NCBI GenBank assembly: GCA_963932955.1
Contig: CAWVRK010000002.1
Span: 62,001 to 126,000, forward strand
Length of the DNA stretch: 64,000 nucleotides
DNA from: Flavicella sp963932955
GTDB lineage: Bacteria; Bacteroidota; Bacteroidia; Flavobacteriales; Flavobacteriaceae
Reading direction: 5' to 3'
Below the pieces are notes generated by a model. The model was not told the origin of the DNA, did no database searches, and saw only the letters and a list, made by a program, of their open reading frames with translations. Shown piece by piece: positions 26,475 to 36,008 of the stretch; position 1 is the first letter of the stretch, and each line of letters starts with the position of its first letter. The translations under genes were made by a program, and so were the position numbers.

Positions 26475-26733
26475 GGTTTTTTTAACTTTTTTACAGGCGT
26501 GCAAAACGGAGTTTTTTATCGTCAAGACATGCTTGTGTTCAAAAGGAATTACAGACAACTCTTTTGAATTGAAATCGCCTTGCTACCCTTAAAAATAACC
26601 GCCGAGAAATTGCATTCCAAGGCTCCTGTTTGCAATTTGACAAAAAAGAAATGTTAAAAAAGAATTCGCAAGTAAAAACCAAAGAACTATTCGCATTAAA
26701 TTATTAAATTCGCATACACCTAGAAAAAACCTT

Positions 26734-29700
26734 ATGTTCTTGACAAACTACAATAAATGGAACGCCTTGTTGGGCTGGCTGGTCTTTGCAATCGCAGGCG
26801 TCACTTACACCTTGACCTTAGAGCCCACAGTTAGTTTTTGGGACTGTGGAGAATACATCGCCACCGCCGTAAAACTAGAAGTAGGACACCCGCCGGGAGC
26901 TCCATTGTTTCAAATGCTGGGGGCCTTTTTTGCCTTGTTCAGTTCAGAAGTCACTGAAATTGCCAAAATGGTCAATTTTATGTCGGGACTTGCCAGTGCC
27001 TTTACCATACTTTTTCTCTTTTGGACTCTGAGCAACTTGGCCAAAAAACTGGCCTTGAAATCGGGAGAATTAACAGAAAGCAAAGCCATCGCTGTTTTTG
27101 GAAGCGCCTTGGTCGGCTCCTTGGCCTATGCATTTTCAGACAGCTTCTGGTTCAGTGCCGTCGAAGCGGAAGTCTATGCCATGTCCTCCTTTTTGATGGC
27201 GCTCTTGTTTTGGCTGGCCTTGAAATGGGAAAGCGAGATGCACGAAGCACGCGGTCACAAATGGCTCTTGCTGATTTGCTATATCGTAGGACTTTCCTTT
27301 GGAGTGCACATCCTTTCACTCCTCGTCATCCCGGCAATTGTCTTTATTTACATCTATAAAAACCACACAAATATCAAGGGAAAACGATTTGTCATCGCCA
27401 ATTTGGTGGCCATTTTGGTTCTTGCCTTTGTCTTTAAATTTCTATTTCCTTTTACCTTGCGATTCTTTAGTGTGGCAGAACTGTTTTTTGTCAATACAGT
27501 AGGCATGCCTTTCAACTCGGGAAGCATCATCGCGGGCATACTTTTGTGCATTGCTTTCTATTTTGGGTTGCAATACACCCGCAAAAAGCAACTCTTTTGG
27601 GCAAATACCCTGACCTTGTCCGTCTTATTTCTCATGATTGGATTTTCTTGTTGGCTGATGCTGCCAATTCGATCCAACGCCAATACGACCATCAACGAAA
27701 ACAACCCTTCAAGTGCAAGAGAGCTGCTCGCTTATTACGACCGGGAGCAATATGGAGATGCCAACGTGTTTTACGACACCTACTACTCCATCAGCTTCAA
27801 CCGAGAACAAAAGACAGACGCTTACGGAGATCCCCTCTTTGAAGATGAAAAACCCAAATACGAAAAAGACCATAAAACGGGTACCTATGTAATCGTAAAC
27901 AAGTACAAAAATGCCAGACCGGTCTATACCGACGAACACAAAGGCCTGATTCCGAGAATGACCAACCCCGCAGCCATTGACAATTACAAAGCCATTGCGG
28001 GAATCCCTGCCAACAGCAAAAAGAGACCGAGCTTTGCACAAAACCTTCGGTTTATGATCCAGTACCAGTTCGGCTACATGTACGGCCGCTACCTGTTGTG
28101 GAATTTCGTGGGGCGCCAAAACGACAAACAAGGGAATTTAGACATTCAAAACGGTAACTGGCTGAGTGGCATTTCAGTTGTCGACGAAGCCCGATTGGGA
28201 CCACAGCGCAATTTGCCCGAAGAGGTCCAAAACAACAAGGCGAGAAACACGTATTACTTCCTTCCTTTTCTTTTGGGATTGGCGGGAATGGTCTTTCAAC
28301 TCAAAAGAGATCCCAACAATTTTTACACCTTGTTTTTGTTTTTTGCCTTTACGGGCTTGGCGATTATCTTTTACACAAACCCCAAACCTTTTGAACCTCG
28401 AGAACGAGACTATGCGGTCGTGGGGTCTTTTTATATTTTTGCCATTTGGATCGGTTTTGGCGTGTACGCCCTATATGATGCCCTCAAAAAACACCTTCCC
28501 AAAAAGCCCCTAGCCATGGCAGTAAGCCTCCTCTGTCTTTTGGCAGTCCCAGCATTGATGGCCGCTGAAAATTGGGACGACCACGACCGTTCCGGCAAAT
28601 ACACAGCCCACTTCAATGCAAAAGCCTATCTGGACTCCTGTGATCAAAATGCCATCATGTTTACCATCGGAGACAACGATACATTTCCTTTGTGGTATTT
28701 GCAAGAAGTAGAAGACTACCGAACCGACATCAAACTGATCAACAGCAGCCTCTTGGCTACAGATTGGTACATCGACCAGATGAAGCGCGCCACCTACGAA
28801 GCACCACCCATCCCTTCCCAATTGACGCATGACCAATACAAATACGGCACCTTGGATGTCGCTTATCACTTTCCGCAAACAGATGCGCGGTGGGATCTCA
28901 AAGACCTGATGACCTGGATCAGTTCTCAAGACAAAAGAACCTATTTTGAGACGGAAAGTGGCCACCGAGAAAAATTCTACCCCACCGATAAAATTCGTTT
29001 GCAAGTGGACAAAGAGAAAGTCTTGAAAAGCGGCTTGGTCGCCTTGAAAGACAGTGCGCAAATCCTGCCCTATATCGACCTGAATATCGATGCACAAGGC
29101 TTGACAAAAAACAGAATCCTCATGCTGGACATTTTGGCGAACAACGACTGGAAACACCCCATTTACTTTACGGGTGGCGCCAATGCCGCAGAAGAATACA
29201 TCTGGCTCAAAGATTACTTACAATTGGATGGTCTTGCCTATAAGTTTGTCCCCATCTACACCCCCAACAAAGGAGGCATGTTTGACATGGGCAGAATCGA
29301 TTCCGAAGCACTTTACACGACCATCATCGGCTGGGACTGGGACGAAATCGATCCTGAAAACACCTATTTAGACGTGGAGACGAGAAAAAACTCCATTTCC
29401 ATTCGCAACAATATGATGCGCTTGACAGAAAGCCTGATCGCAGAAGGAAAGTTTCAAAAAGCCGAAAAAGTACTCGATTTCAGTTTGGAAAAAATGCCCG
29501 TCCAAAAGTTTGGTCACTACGGAATCTGTTTGGGATACCCTTCCTATTATTATCAGCTTGAAAAAACAGAAAAAGCAAGAGCCATCTCAAAAGTGTTGAT
29601 CGATATCTTCCAACAGAAAATCGCCTATTACAGCAGCTTTGACGAAAGTTATTTGGAGTTGATCTTTGACGACATCGAACGCAATTTGAACATGTACCGA

Positions 29701-29808
29701 TCCGTCGTGAGCGATATGGAGAACTACGAAAAAGACACAGACTACTTGGAAAAAGCAGCAGCCGACTTTGTTTCCCATATCAAATTGTTTCAACACCTTA
29801 TCGAATAA
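26734..29808 (+). CDS. DUF2723 large membrane protein, putative protein O-glycosyltransferase-like
   Basis: A 1024-residue protein with about eleven to thirteen membrane helices in the first 600 residues and a large soluble C-terminal part. The DUF2723 signature is at the N-terminus: VSFWDCGEYIATAVKLEVGHPPGAPLFQ split here as FWDCGEYIA near residue 36 and GHPPGAP near residue 50. The aspartate-glutamate pair in WDCGEY resembles the catalytic region of GT-C enzymes such as protein mannosyltransferases. FTIGDNDTFPLWY near residue 644 begins the exported domain. The family is nearly universal in Bacteroidota; its substrate is not established to my knowledge. It lies twelve bases before a NodB-type deacetylase. 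Confidence 0.88.
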   Translation: MFLTNYNKWNALLGWLVFAIAGVTYTLTLEPTVSFWDCGEYIATAVKLEVGHPPGAPLFQMLGAFFALFSSEVTEIAKMVNFMSGLASAFTILFLFWTLSNLAKKLALKSGELTESKAIAVFGSALVGSLAYAFSDSFWFSAVEAEVYAMSSFLMALLFWLALKWESEMHEARGHKWLLLICYIVGLSFGVHILSLLVIPAIVFIYIYKNHTNIKGKRFVIANLVAILVLAFVFKFLFPFTLRFFSVAELFFVNTVGMPFNSGSIIAGILLCIAFYFGLQYTRKKQLFWANTLTLSVLFLMIGFSCWLMLPIRSNANTTINENNPSSARELLAYYDREQYGDANVFYDTYYSISFNREQKTDAYGDPLFEDEKPKYEKDHKTGTYVIVNKYKNARPVYTDEHKGLIPRMTNPAAIDNYKAIAGIPANSKKRPSFAQNLRFMIQYQFGYMYGRYLLWNFVGRQNDKQGNLDIQNGNWLSGISVVDEARLGPQRNLPEEVQNNKARNTYYFLPFLLGLAGMVFQLKRDPNNFYTLFLFFAFTGLAIIFYTNPKPFEPRERDYAVVGSFYIFAIWIGFGVYALYDALKKHLPKKPLAMAVSLLCLLAVPALMAAENWDDHDRSGKYTAHFNAKAYLDSCDQNAIMFTIGDNDTFPLWYLQEVEDYRTDIKLINSSLLATDWYIDQMKRATYEAPPIPSQLTHDQYKYGTLDVAYHFPQTDARWDLKDLMTWISSQDKRTYFETESGHREKFYPTDKIRLQVDKEKVLKSGLVALKDSAQILPYIDLNIDAQGLTKNRILMLDILANNDWKHPIYFTGGANAAEEYIWLKDYLQLDGLAYKFVPIYTPNKGGMFDMGRIDSEALYTTIIGWDWDEIDPENTYLDVETRKNSISIRNNMMRLTESLIAEGKFQKAEKVLDFSLEKMPVQKFGHYGICLGYPSYYYQLEKTEKARAISKVLIDIFQQKIAYYSSFDESYLELIFDDIERNLNMYRSVVSDMENYEKDTDYLEKAAADFVSHIKLFQHLIE

Positions 29809-29820
29809 CAAACCACGGCG

Positions 29821-30462
29821 ATGAACACCTTGTTTGCACACATTCCAAAATGGATACAGTCCCTATTTCCTGGGCTCGTTTGGCGGGTGCAAACCGAACA
29901 AAAAGAGCTGTATTTGACTTTTGATGACGGGCCGACTCCTGAAATCACTGAATGGACTTTGGACTTGTTGAAAAAGCACGGTGCCAAAGCAACATTTTTT
30001 TGTTTGGGAAGAAATTGCGTGGCATACCCTTTGATTTTTCAGAAAATCATTGCAGCCGGACACCGCATCGGAAACCACAGTTTCGACCACAAAAAAGGTT
30101 GGAAAACAAGCACCCACCACTACGTTCAAAACATTCTCAAAGCACAAGAAATCTACAAAGAAAAAGGGGGAGAAAACGACAGAAAACTATTTCGTCCTCC
30201 CTACGGGAAACTCTTGCCTTCACAAATTCGAGCCCTCAAAAAAAATGGGTATCAAATTATTTTTTGGGATGTTTTGAGTTTGGACTTCGATACGAAAATC
30301 CCAAAAGAAACTTGCTGGAAAACACTTGAAAAACACAGTGAAAAAGGAAGCATTCTTGTTTTTCACGACAGTGTCAAAGCGGCGGAAAAACTCAAATACC
30401 TACTGCCCAAAGTCTTGGAGCATTTTTCAAAAAAAGGCTACCGTTTTTTAAGATTGGACTAA
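29821..30462 (+). CDS. Polysaccharide deacetylase, NodB family
   Basis: A 213-residue carbohydrate esterase 4 (NodB) domain protein that removes acetyl groups from N-acetyl sugars, for example in peptidoglycan or surface glycans. The metal and catalytic motifs are LTFDDGPTPE near residue 37, GNHSFDHKKGW near residue 86 (the two metal-binding histidines), LFRPPYGKL near residue 122 and a late VFHDS with the second catalytic histidine near residue 180. No signal peptide is obvious; a short amphipathic N-terminus precedes the domain. The stop overlaps the stop of the opposite thioredoxin-like gene. Confidence 0.9.
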   Translation: MNTLFAHIPKWIQSLFPGLVWRVQTEQKELYLTFDDGPTPEITEWTLDLLKKHGAKATFFCLGRNCVAYPLIFQKIIAAGHRIGNHSFDHKKGWKTSTHHYVQNILKAQEIYKEKGGENDRKLFRPPYGKLLPSQIRALKKNGYQIIFWDVLSLDFDTKIPKETCWKTLEKHSEKGSILVFHDSVKAAEKLKYLLPKVLEHFSKKGYRFLRLD

Positions 30463-30755
30463 GCGTATTTCTGAACCAAAGTGATCAGTGTATTCGCATC
30501 CAAATCTCCCGATTGACGCCATTTCATCGCGCCATTTTTGTAGATGATAAACGTAGGGTTTGCTTTCACTTTGAGCGCGTCTGCCAAAACTTCATTTTTT
30601 TCAATGTCAATTTTAATCACTTTGGCCTTGTCTCCCAAAGCGGCCACCACGTCACGCAAAACTTCGTGCGGATTTTCACCGGTTTGATCCCACTCAAAAT
30701 AAAAATCGATCAAGACGGGAATGTCTAAGTTGATCAGCTCTCCAAATTTAGTCAT
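30459..30755 (-). CDS. Thioredoxin-fold protein without the CXXC active site
   Basis: A 98-residue single-domain thioredoxin-fold protein. Fold marks are VLIDFYFEW near residue 10, VIKIDIEKNEVLADAL (strand and helix ahead of the cis-proline), ANPTFIIYKNG with the cis-Pro, and a C-terminal helix. At the place of WCGPC it reads WDQTG, so both redox cysteines are absent and there is no cysteine in the protein. A thiol-disulfide role is therefore excluded; a binding or chaperone role is only a guess. Start chosen at ATG 30755 (MTKFGELI); an upstream in-frame ATG at 30791 would add twelve unconserved-looking residues. Convergent with the deacetylase, sharing bases of the stop codons. Confidence 0.83.
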   Translation of the reverse strand: MTKFGELINLDIPVLIDFYFEWDQTGENPHEVLRDVVAALGDKAKVIKIDIEKNEVLADALKVKANPTFIIYKNGAMKWRQSGDLDANTLITLVQKYA

Positions 30756-30938
30756 AGTCAGTTGGGTTTTTGGTTCATTTTTAAAATCCAAATTCGGAGA
30801 ATAAAAATCCCTGCAATATACTGTATTTCGGTGATTTATGAAAATTATTTTTTGTGACGGTTGTGGACTTTAAAAATCTACTACTGTACTTGGCTTGGGT
30901 TTTTTAAGGATTCGTCCTGCCACATTTCCAATTGTAGA

Positions 30939-30968
30939 TTTGATTGTTGATGGAATTCAGTACCTTTA
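30939..30968 (+). promoter_or_regulatory. Probable polA promoter
   Basis: TTTG at 30939-30942 and TACCTTTA at 30961-30968, 18 bases apart, approximate the Bacteroidota consensus, about 24 bases before the polA ATG. The last base of the -7 box is A rather than G. Confidence 0.5.
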
Positions 30969-30991
30969 CCTTTTGATTCAAAACAGCACCT

Positions 30992-33802
30992 ATGGCAGCT
31001 CAAAAACGGGTATTTTTACTAGACGCATTTGCATTAATTTTTAGAGGATATTACGCCTTGATCAAAAACCCGAGAATCAACTCCAAAGGCATGGATACCT
31101 CAGCGATTCTGGGCTTTACAAACTCCCTATTGGACGTCATAAAACGCGAAAAGCCGGACCATTTGGCAGTTGCATTTGACAACGGAGGGTCTTCGGCCCG
31201 CAAGGAGGCCTTTCCAGAATACAAAGCAAACCGCCAAGAGACTCCCGAAGCCATTAAAATTGCGGTGCCCTACATCCATAAAATCTTAGAAGCGATGAAC
31301 ATCCCCATTGTGGAATCGCATGGAATTGAAGCAGACGACCTGATCGGAACCTTGTCCAAACAGGCTGAAAAAGAAGGATACCAAGTCTATATGGTCACCC
31401 CTGACAAAGATTATGCACAACTCGTTTCTGAAAATATTTTTATGTATCGACCCGCGAGAATGGGAAACGGCATTGAGATTTGGGATGTTGAAAAAGTAAA
31501 AGAAAAGTTTGAAATTGAACACCCTCTCCAAGTCATCGATTACCTCGGCATGATGGGAGATGCGGTAGACAACATACCAGGGCTTCCTGGGGTGGGCGAC
31601 AAAACAGCCAAAAAGTTCCTAAAAGCCTATGGAAGCATGGAGGGATTGCTAGCCCACACGCATGAGCTCAAAGGAAAAATGAAAGAAAAGGTAGAGGCCA
31701 ACAAAGAACTTGGCTTGCTGTCCAAGCAGTTGGCGACCATCATGCTCGACTGCCCCGTTGAATTCCACGAGGAAAACTACCGACTGACACATCCTGATTT
31801 TCAAAAAGTAACAGAGATCTTTCAAGAGTTGGAATTTCGAAGGTCTCTGGATTCGGTCAACAAATTGTTCCAACATCCAAAAGCGGAGCAAACAGAAGTG
31901 GCTTCCGCAGAACCCTCGGAAAAGAAGACGCCTCCTGCCTCTGCTCAATTAGACCTGTTTGCCCTAAGCCCCACCGAAACTCCTGAAATACACAGCGGAT
32001 ACCAAACAGCAAAAACAAAAAATCACTTGTACCAATTTGTCGATACTGCCACTGCACGGAGATTGCTTCTCAACAAACTCCTTCAACAAAAAGAAGTCAG
32101 TTTTTCAATTGCCACAGACCGTGCTGAGACAAAGATTCTCGGCATCGGGTTTTGCTACGAAGCGGGCAAAGGGTATTTTCTACCACTTCCTGCAGACGAA
32201 AAAGAGGCCAGTACTATTCTAAAACAATTTCGCGGGTTTTTCGAAGACGCTTCCATTCTAAAAGTCGGACAACAGCTCAAACAAGCCCTCAAAATTCTCG
32301 GACACAACGGCATCGAGGTACAAGGAACTTTGTTTGACACCTTATTGGCGCATTACCTAATCAACCCAGACATGCGACACCAGCTCTCCGTCTTGGCAGA
32401 AAACTACCTAAACTACCAAACCATTCCTAAAGAAAGTTTGTTGGGCAAAGGAAAAAGCCAAGTGGAATTGAATACCCTGCCTTTGAACGAACAAGCCGAA
32501 TACTGTGCGGAAGCCGCAGACCTTTCCTTCCAATTGAAACCTCTTTTCGAAAAAGAACTGAAAGAAAATGGTTTGACAAAACTCTATACCACTTTGGAAA
32601 TTCCACTTCTCAAAGTCTTGGCAAAAATGGAGCTTGCAGGGATCAATTTGGATACGGAGGCCTTGAAAAAACTGTCAGTCGTCATCACGGAAGACATTGA
32701 AAAACTAGAAAAAAGCATTTACCAACAAGCTGGAGAGGATTTCAATTTGGCCTCGCCCAAGCAATTGGGAATCGTCTTGTTTGAAAAAATGAAATTGGTG
32801 GAAAAGCCGAAAAAGACCAAAACAGGACAATACGCCACCAATGAAGACGTCTTGTCCAAACTTGCAGCTTCACATGACATCATCAAAGAAATCATCGAAT
32901 GGCGTGGCCTGGTCAAACTCAAGGGTACGTATATAGACGCCTTGCCCAATGAGGTAAACGCAAAGACAAAAAGAGTCCATACGACTTTTGGACAAACAGT
33001 AGCCGCCACTGGCCGACTGAGCTCCAACAACCCCAATTTGCAAAACATCCCCATCCGTACCGAAAGAGGAAAACAGGTGCGCGCTGCCTTTGTTCCAAAA
33101 AACAAGGAGCACGTATTATTTGCTGCAGATTATTCTCAAATCGAACTGCGGATCATCGCTGCGTTGAGCGAAGAAGAAAATATGATTCAGGCCTTTAAAG
33201 ATGGGCAAGACATTCATGCCACCACCGCTGCAAAAGTATTTGGAGTTCCTTTGGAAGAAGTGACGCGCGAACAGCGAGGCAATGCCAAGGCCGTGAATTT
33301 TGGAATTTTATACGGACAAGGCGCTTTTACCCTGAGCCAACAAACGGGCATGACTCGAAAAGAAGCCAAAGAGCTGATTGCCGCTTATTACGATACCTAC
33401 CCAACCTTAAAAGCCTACATGGCCAAACAAGTGGATTTTGCACGTGACAACGGCTACGTAGAAACAGTACTCCACAGAAGACGCTATTTGCAAAACATCA
33501 ATTCTCAAAACGGAATGGTGAGGTCTGGAGACGAGCGAAATGCCGTAAATGCACCAATTCAAGGATCTGCGGCAGACATCATAAAAATAGCGATGATTCG
33601 CATACAAAACCGCATAGAGTCTGGCAATCTCAAATCCAAAATGTTGCTTCAAGTACACGATGAATTGGTCTTTGACATGCACAAAGAAGAAATAGACACC
33701 CTCCCGTCACTTATCAAAGAAGAGATGGAAAATGCCTTTGTTTTGACGGTTCCGTTGGACGTAGAGATGGGCTATGGAAACAACTGGCTGCAAGCCCATT
33801 AA
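30992..33802 (+). CDS. polA: DNA polymerase I with degenerate 3'-5' exonuclease domain
   Basis: A 936-residue family A polymerase for gap repair and Okazaki-fragment maturation. The 5' nuclease domain is intact (LLDAFALIFRGYYAL at the N-terminus, DKDYAQLV, GDAVDNIPGLPGVG near residue 189). The polymerase domain has motif A DYSQIELRI, motif B with RGNAKAVNFGILYGQG, and motif C VHDELVFD. The middle exonuclease domain keeps the fold but lacks its acidic metal ligands: the E. coli DTE site reads ATD at residues 374-376, Asp424 corresponds to Ala432 in KVGQQLKQA, and Asp501 corresponds to Ala508 in YCAEAAD. Proofreading is thus probably lost. Confidence 0.96.
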   Translation: MAAQKRVFLLDAFALIFRGYYALIKNPRINSKGMDTSAILGFTNSLLDVIKREKPDHLAVAFDNGGSSARKEAFPEYKANRQETPEAIKIAVPYIHKILEAMNIPIVESHGIEADDLIGTLSKQAEKEGYQVYMVTPDKDYAQLVSENIFMYRPARMGNGIEIWDVEKVKEKFEIEHPLQVIDYLGMMGDAVDNIPGLPGVGDKTAKKFLKAYGSMEGLLAHTHELKGKMKEKVEANKELGLLSKQLATIMLDCPVEFHEENYRLTHPDFQKVTEIFQELEFRRSLDSVNKLFQHPKAEQTEVASAEPSEKKTPPASAQLDLFALSPTETPEIHSGYQTAKTKNHLYQFVDTATARRLLLNKLLQQKEVSFSIATDRAETKILGIGFCYEAGKGYFLPLPADEKEASTILKQFRGFFEDASILKVGQQLKQALKILGHNGIEVQGTLFDTLLAHYLINPDMRHQLSVLAENYLNYQTIPKESLLGKGKSQVELNTLPLNEQAEYCAEAADLSFQLKPLFEKELKENGLTKLYTTLEIPLLKVLAKMELAGINLDTEALKKLSVVITEDIEKLEKSIYQQAGEDFNLASPKQLGIVLFEKMKLVEKPKKTKTGQYATNEDVLSKLAASHDIIKEIIEWRGLVKLKGTYIDALPNEVNAKTKRVHTTFGQTVAATGRLSSNNPNLQNIPIRTERGKQVRAAFVPKNKEHVLFAADYSQIELRIIAALSEEENMIQAFKDGQDIHATTAAKVFGVPLEEVTREQRGNAKAVNFGILYGQGAFTLSQQTGMTRKEAKELIAAYYDTYPTLKAYMAKQVDFARDNGYVETVLHRRRYLQNINSQNGMVRSGDERNAVNAPIQGSAADIIKIAMIRIQNRIESGNLKSKMLLQVHDELVFDMHKEEIDTLPSLIKEEMENAFVLTVPLDVEMGYGNNWLQAH

Positions 33803-33824
33803 GCCCCAGCTCCTTTTTTAAAAA

Positions 33825-35819
33825 ATGATGCAAAAACACTCCATTCCCTCACGTTTTCACCTTCTCAAATTTTTGGGTCTGACCTATTTGCTTTTGGCAG
33901 TAGTCGTTCGGATTATTTTGTATGCAATCAGTTTTCAAGAATTGGATTTTTCGCCCTTCAACCTGCTTGAGATTTTTGGGATTGGACTGTTTTTTGACCT
34001 TGGAAGCTTGTCCTACATCCTCAGTTTTTTTGCCGCGTACCTTTTTTTGCTACCCGTCCAATTTCACGGATCCCGGCTCGACCGGTTTCTCTGCTATTTT
34101 TTTTATTCCGTCTCCGTATTTTGCTTGGTGTTTGCCGCTTTGGCAGAAATCACTTTTTGGCAAGAATACCAAAGGCGATTTAATTTTATCGCAGTAGATT
34201 ATTTGTTATACACCTACGAGGTCGTTCAAAACATTCACCAGTCTTACCCTTTGCCTTTGCTCCTTGCTGGGATTGTTTTGGCAACTTTTTTTAGCATTCG
34301 AATGGCTAAAAAGAAAAATGCCTTTCAAAACACCTTTTACAGCAAATCCGGATTTATTAAAAAAGCATTTCCCACCCTGACCCTAGTCCTGTTCATGCTT
34401 GCCTACCACACAAGCATTGAAAACAAAGCCGCAGAAATTTTCGAAAACCGTTTTGAAAACGAACTGGCAAAGTCCGGTGTGTACTCTTTTTTTGCCGCCT
34501 ACAAAAGCAACGAACTGAGCTACGATGAATTCTACGCCAAAATACCGCGAGATGCCGCCTTTAAAAAAACAAAAGAAAACCTGTCAAAACAGGGAGACTC
34601 CCTTTTTGAAAACAGGTATTCCATCAAAAGAGAAATAAGAAACAAAGGTGTGGAAACGACACCCAATGTGATTTTTATAGGCTTGGAAAGCATGAATGCT
34701 CGTTTTATGAAGCGCTTTGGCAATTCAAAAAACTGGACTCCTTTTCTCGACTCACTTTTTCAAAAATCCATCGCCTATTCCAATTTGTACGCTGTGGGAA
34801 CACGTACGGTTCGCGGATTGGAAGCCATTACCTTGGCCATCCCACCCACCCCTGGGAGAAGCATCGTCAAAAGGACTTTGGACAATCCCTTTTTCACCAT
34901 TGGCAGTGTTTTTAAGGAAAAGGGGTACTCCAGAACTTTCTTTTACGGAGGGGATGGTTTTTTTGACAACATGAACAACTACTTTGGAAACAGTGGTTTT
35001 GACATTGTAGATCGAAGAAAAAAACACCGGTCTTCTAAAAAGACACGAGCCAAAAGAACCAATATTTCTGATGAAGAAGTGACTTTCGAGAATGCATGGG
35101 GTGTCTGTGACGAAGACATTTACAACAAGCTATTAAAAGAGAGCGATGAGCAACACCGCTTTGGGAAACCCTTTTTTAATTTTGTAATGAACAATTCCAA
35201 CCACCAACCTTATACCTACCCGAGCGGTCTGACGGACATTCCTTCTGGAAGCAGTCGCGAGGGTGCCGTAAAATATGCAGATGCGGCCCTCAAAAATTTC
35301 TTTGACAAGGCAAAAGACAGGCCTTGGTTTTCAAACACGGTTTTTGTGATCATGTCTGACCACTGTGCCTATAGTGCTGGACGAACAGAAATCAATGTCA
35401 AAAGCTACCACATCCCCGCGATGATCTACAACCTGCCCAAGCATGCAAACAAAGAAGTCTCTAAGCTCTGTTCTCAAATGGATGTTTTTCCAACGCTCTT
35501 TGGCTATTTGAATTGGAGCTACACCAGCAATTCTTTCGGCATGGACATCCGGCAAACAAAAACAGAAGACGAACGCGCTTTTGTAGCCAATTACAGAAGA
35601 CTCGGCTTGTTGAAAAAAGACAGCTTGGTGGTGTTGAATTCAGAAAACAATGGAACCACATTTCATTGGGATCAAAAACAAAATACTTTGACAAAAACAA
35701 GCCAAAACAAAAGGCTGTACAAAGAGCTGATTGCCTACTACCAATCGGCATATGACCTATATAAAAACAACGAGTTGACAGACTTGAATCCGGAAATTAA
35801 ACACGAAAAGAGGCACTAA
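33825..35819 (+). CDS. LTA-synthase-like membrane sulfatase-fold protein
   Basis: A 664-residue protein with five predicted N-terminal helices (residues 10-195) and a C-terminal alkaline-phosphatase/sulfatase-fold domain as in lipoteichoic acid synthase and phosphoglycerol transferases. Family motifs are NVIFIGLESMNA near residue 284 (metal ligand glutamate), the catalytic-threonine region GTRTVRGLEA near residue 325, FFYGGDGFFDNM, NNSNHQPYTYP near residue 459 and VIMSDHCAYSAG near residue 507. In a Gram-negative cell it more likely adds phosphoglycerol or a phospho-alcohol to a glycan or lipid than makes teichoic acid (inference). It starts 22 bases behind polA; ATG 33828 is an alternative start. 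Confidence 0.87.
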   Translation: MMQKHSIPSRFHLLKFLGLTYLLLAVVVRIILYAISFQELDFSPFNLLEIFGIGLFFDLGSLSYILSFFAAYLFLLPVQFHGSRLDRFLCYFFYSVSVFCLVFAALAEITFWQEYQRRFNFIAVDYLLYTYEVVQNIHQSYPLPLLLAGIVLATFFSIRMAKKKNAFQNTFYSKSGFIKKAFPTLTLVLFMLAYHTSIENKAAEIFENRFENELAKSGVYSFFAAYKSNELSYDEFYAKIPRDAAFKKTKENLSKQGDSLFENRYSIKREIRNKGVETTPNVIFIGLESMNARFMKRFGNSKNWTPFLDSLFQKSIAYSNLYAVGTRTVRGLEAITLAIPPTPGRSIVKRTLDNPFFTIGSVFKEKGYSRTFFYGGDGFFDNMNNYFGNSGFDIVDRRKKHRSSKKTRAKRTNISDEEVTFENAWGVCDEDIYNKLLKESDEQHRFGKPFFNFVMNNSNHQPYTYPSGLTDIPSGSSREGAVKYADAALKNFFDKAKDRPWFSNTVFVIMSDHCAYSAGRTEINVKSYHIPAMIYNLPKHANKEVSKLCSQMDVFPTLFGYLNWSYTSNSFGMDIRQTKTEDERAFVANYRRLGLLKKDSLVVLNSENNGTTFHWDQKQNTLTKTSQNKRLYKELIAYYQSAYDLYKNNELTDLNPEIKHEKRH

Positions 35820-35924
35820 AAAAACGCTCGACGAAAGCTTCCAAAAAATAGGGACTGTACTTCGAAGAACTCCCTGAGAATCAAAAGAATTCCCGAGATC
35901 TAAAAAATTTAAAAGCCACTGTTG

Positions 35925-35952
35925 TTGAATCGAATTTTTCGCCTTATATTTG
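35925..35952 (+). promoter_or_regulatory. Promoter of the rplM-rpsI-rpsB-tsf operon
   Basis: TTG at 35925-35927 and TATATTTG at 35945-35952, 17 bases apart, match the Bacteroidota consensus. A short perfect hairpin, CCCGT (35956-35960) with ACGGG (35964-35968), would lie at the very 5' end of the mRNA, leaving a leader of about 50 bases before rplM. Confidence 0.8.
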
Positions 35953-36008
35953 CAGCCCGTAAAACGGGAAAAAATCATTTTATTAATCAAGACAAAAACT
36001 AATCGTGT

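Noticed and set aside
28510..29157. 215-codon minus-strand open frame inside the DUF2723 gene
   Set aside because: Antisense shadow of a clearly coding region, with no start context or recognisable motif.
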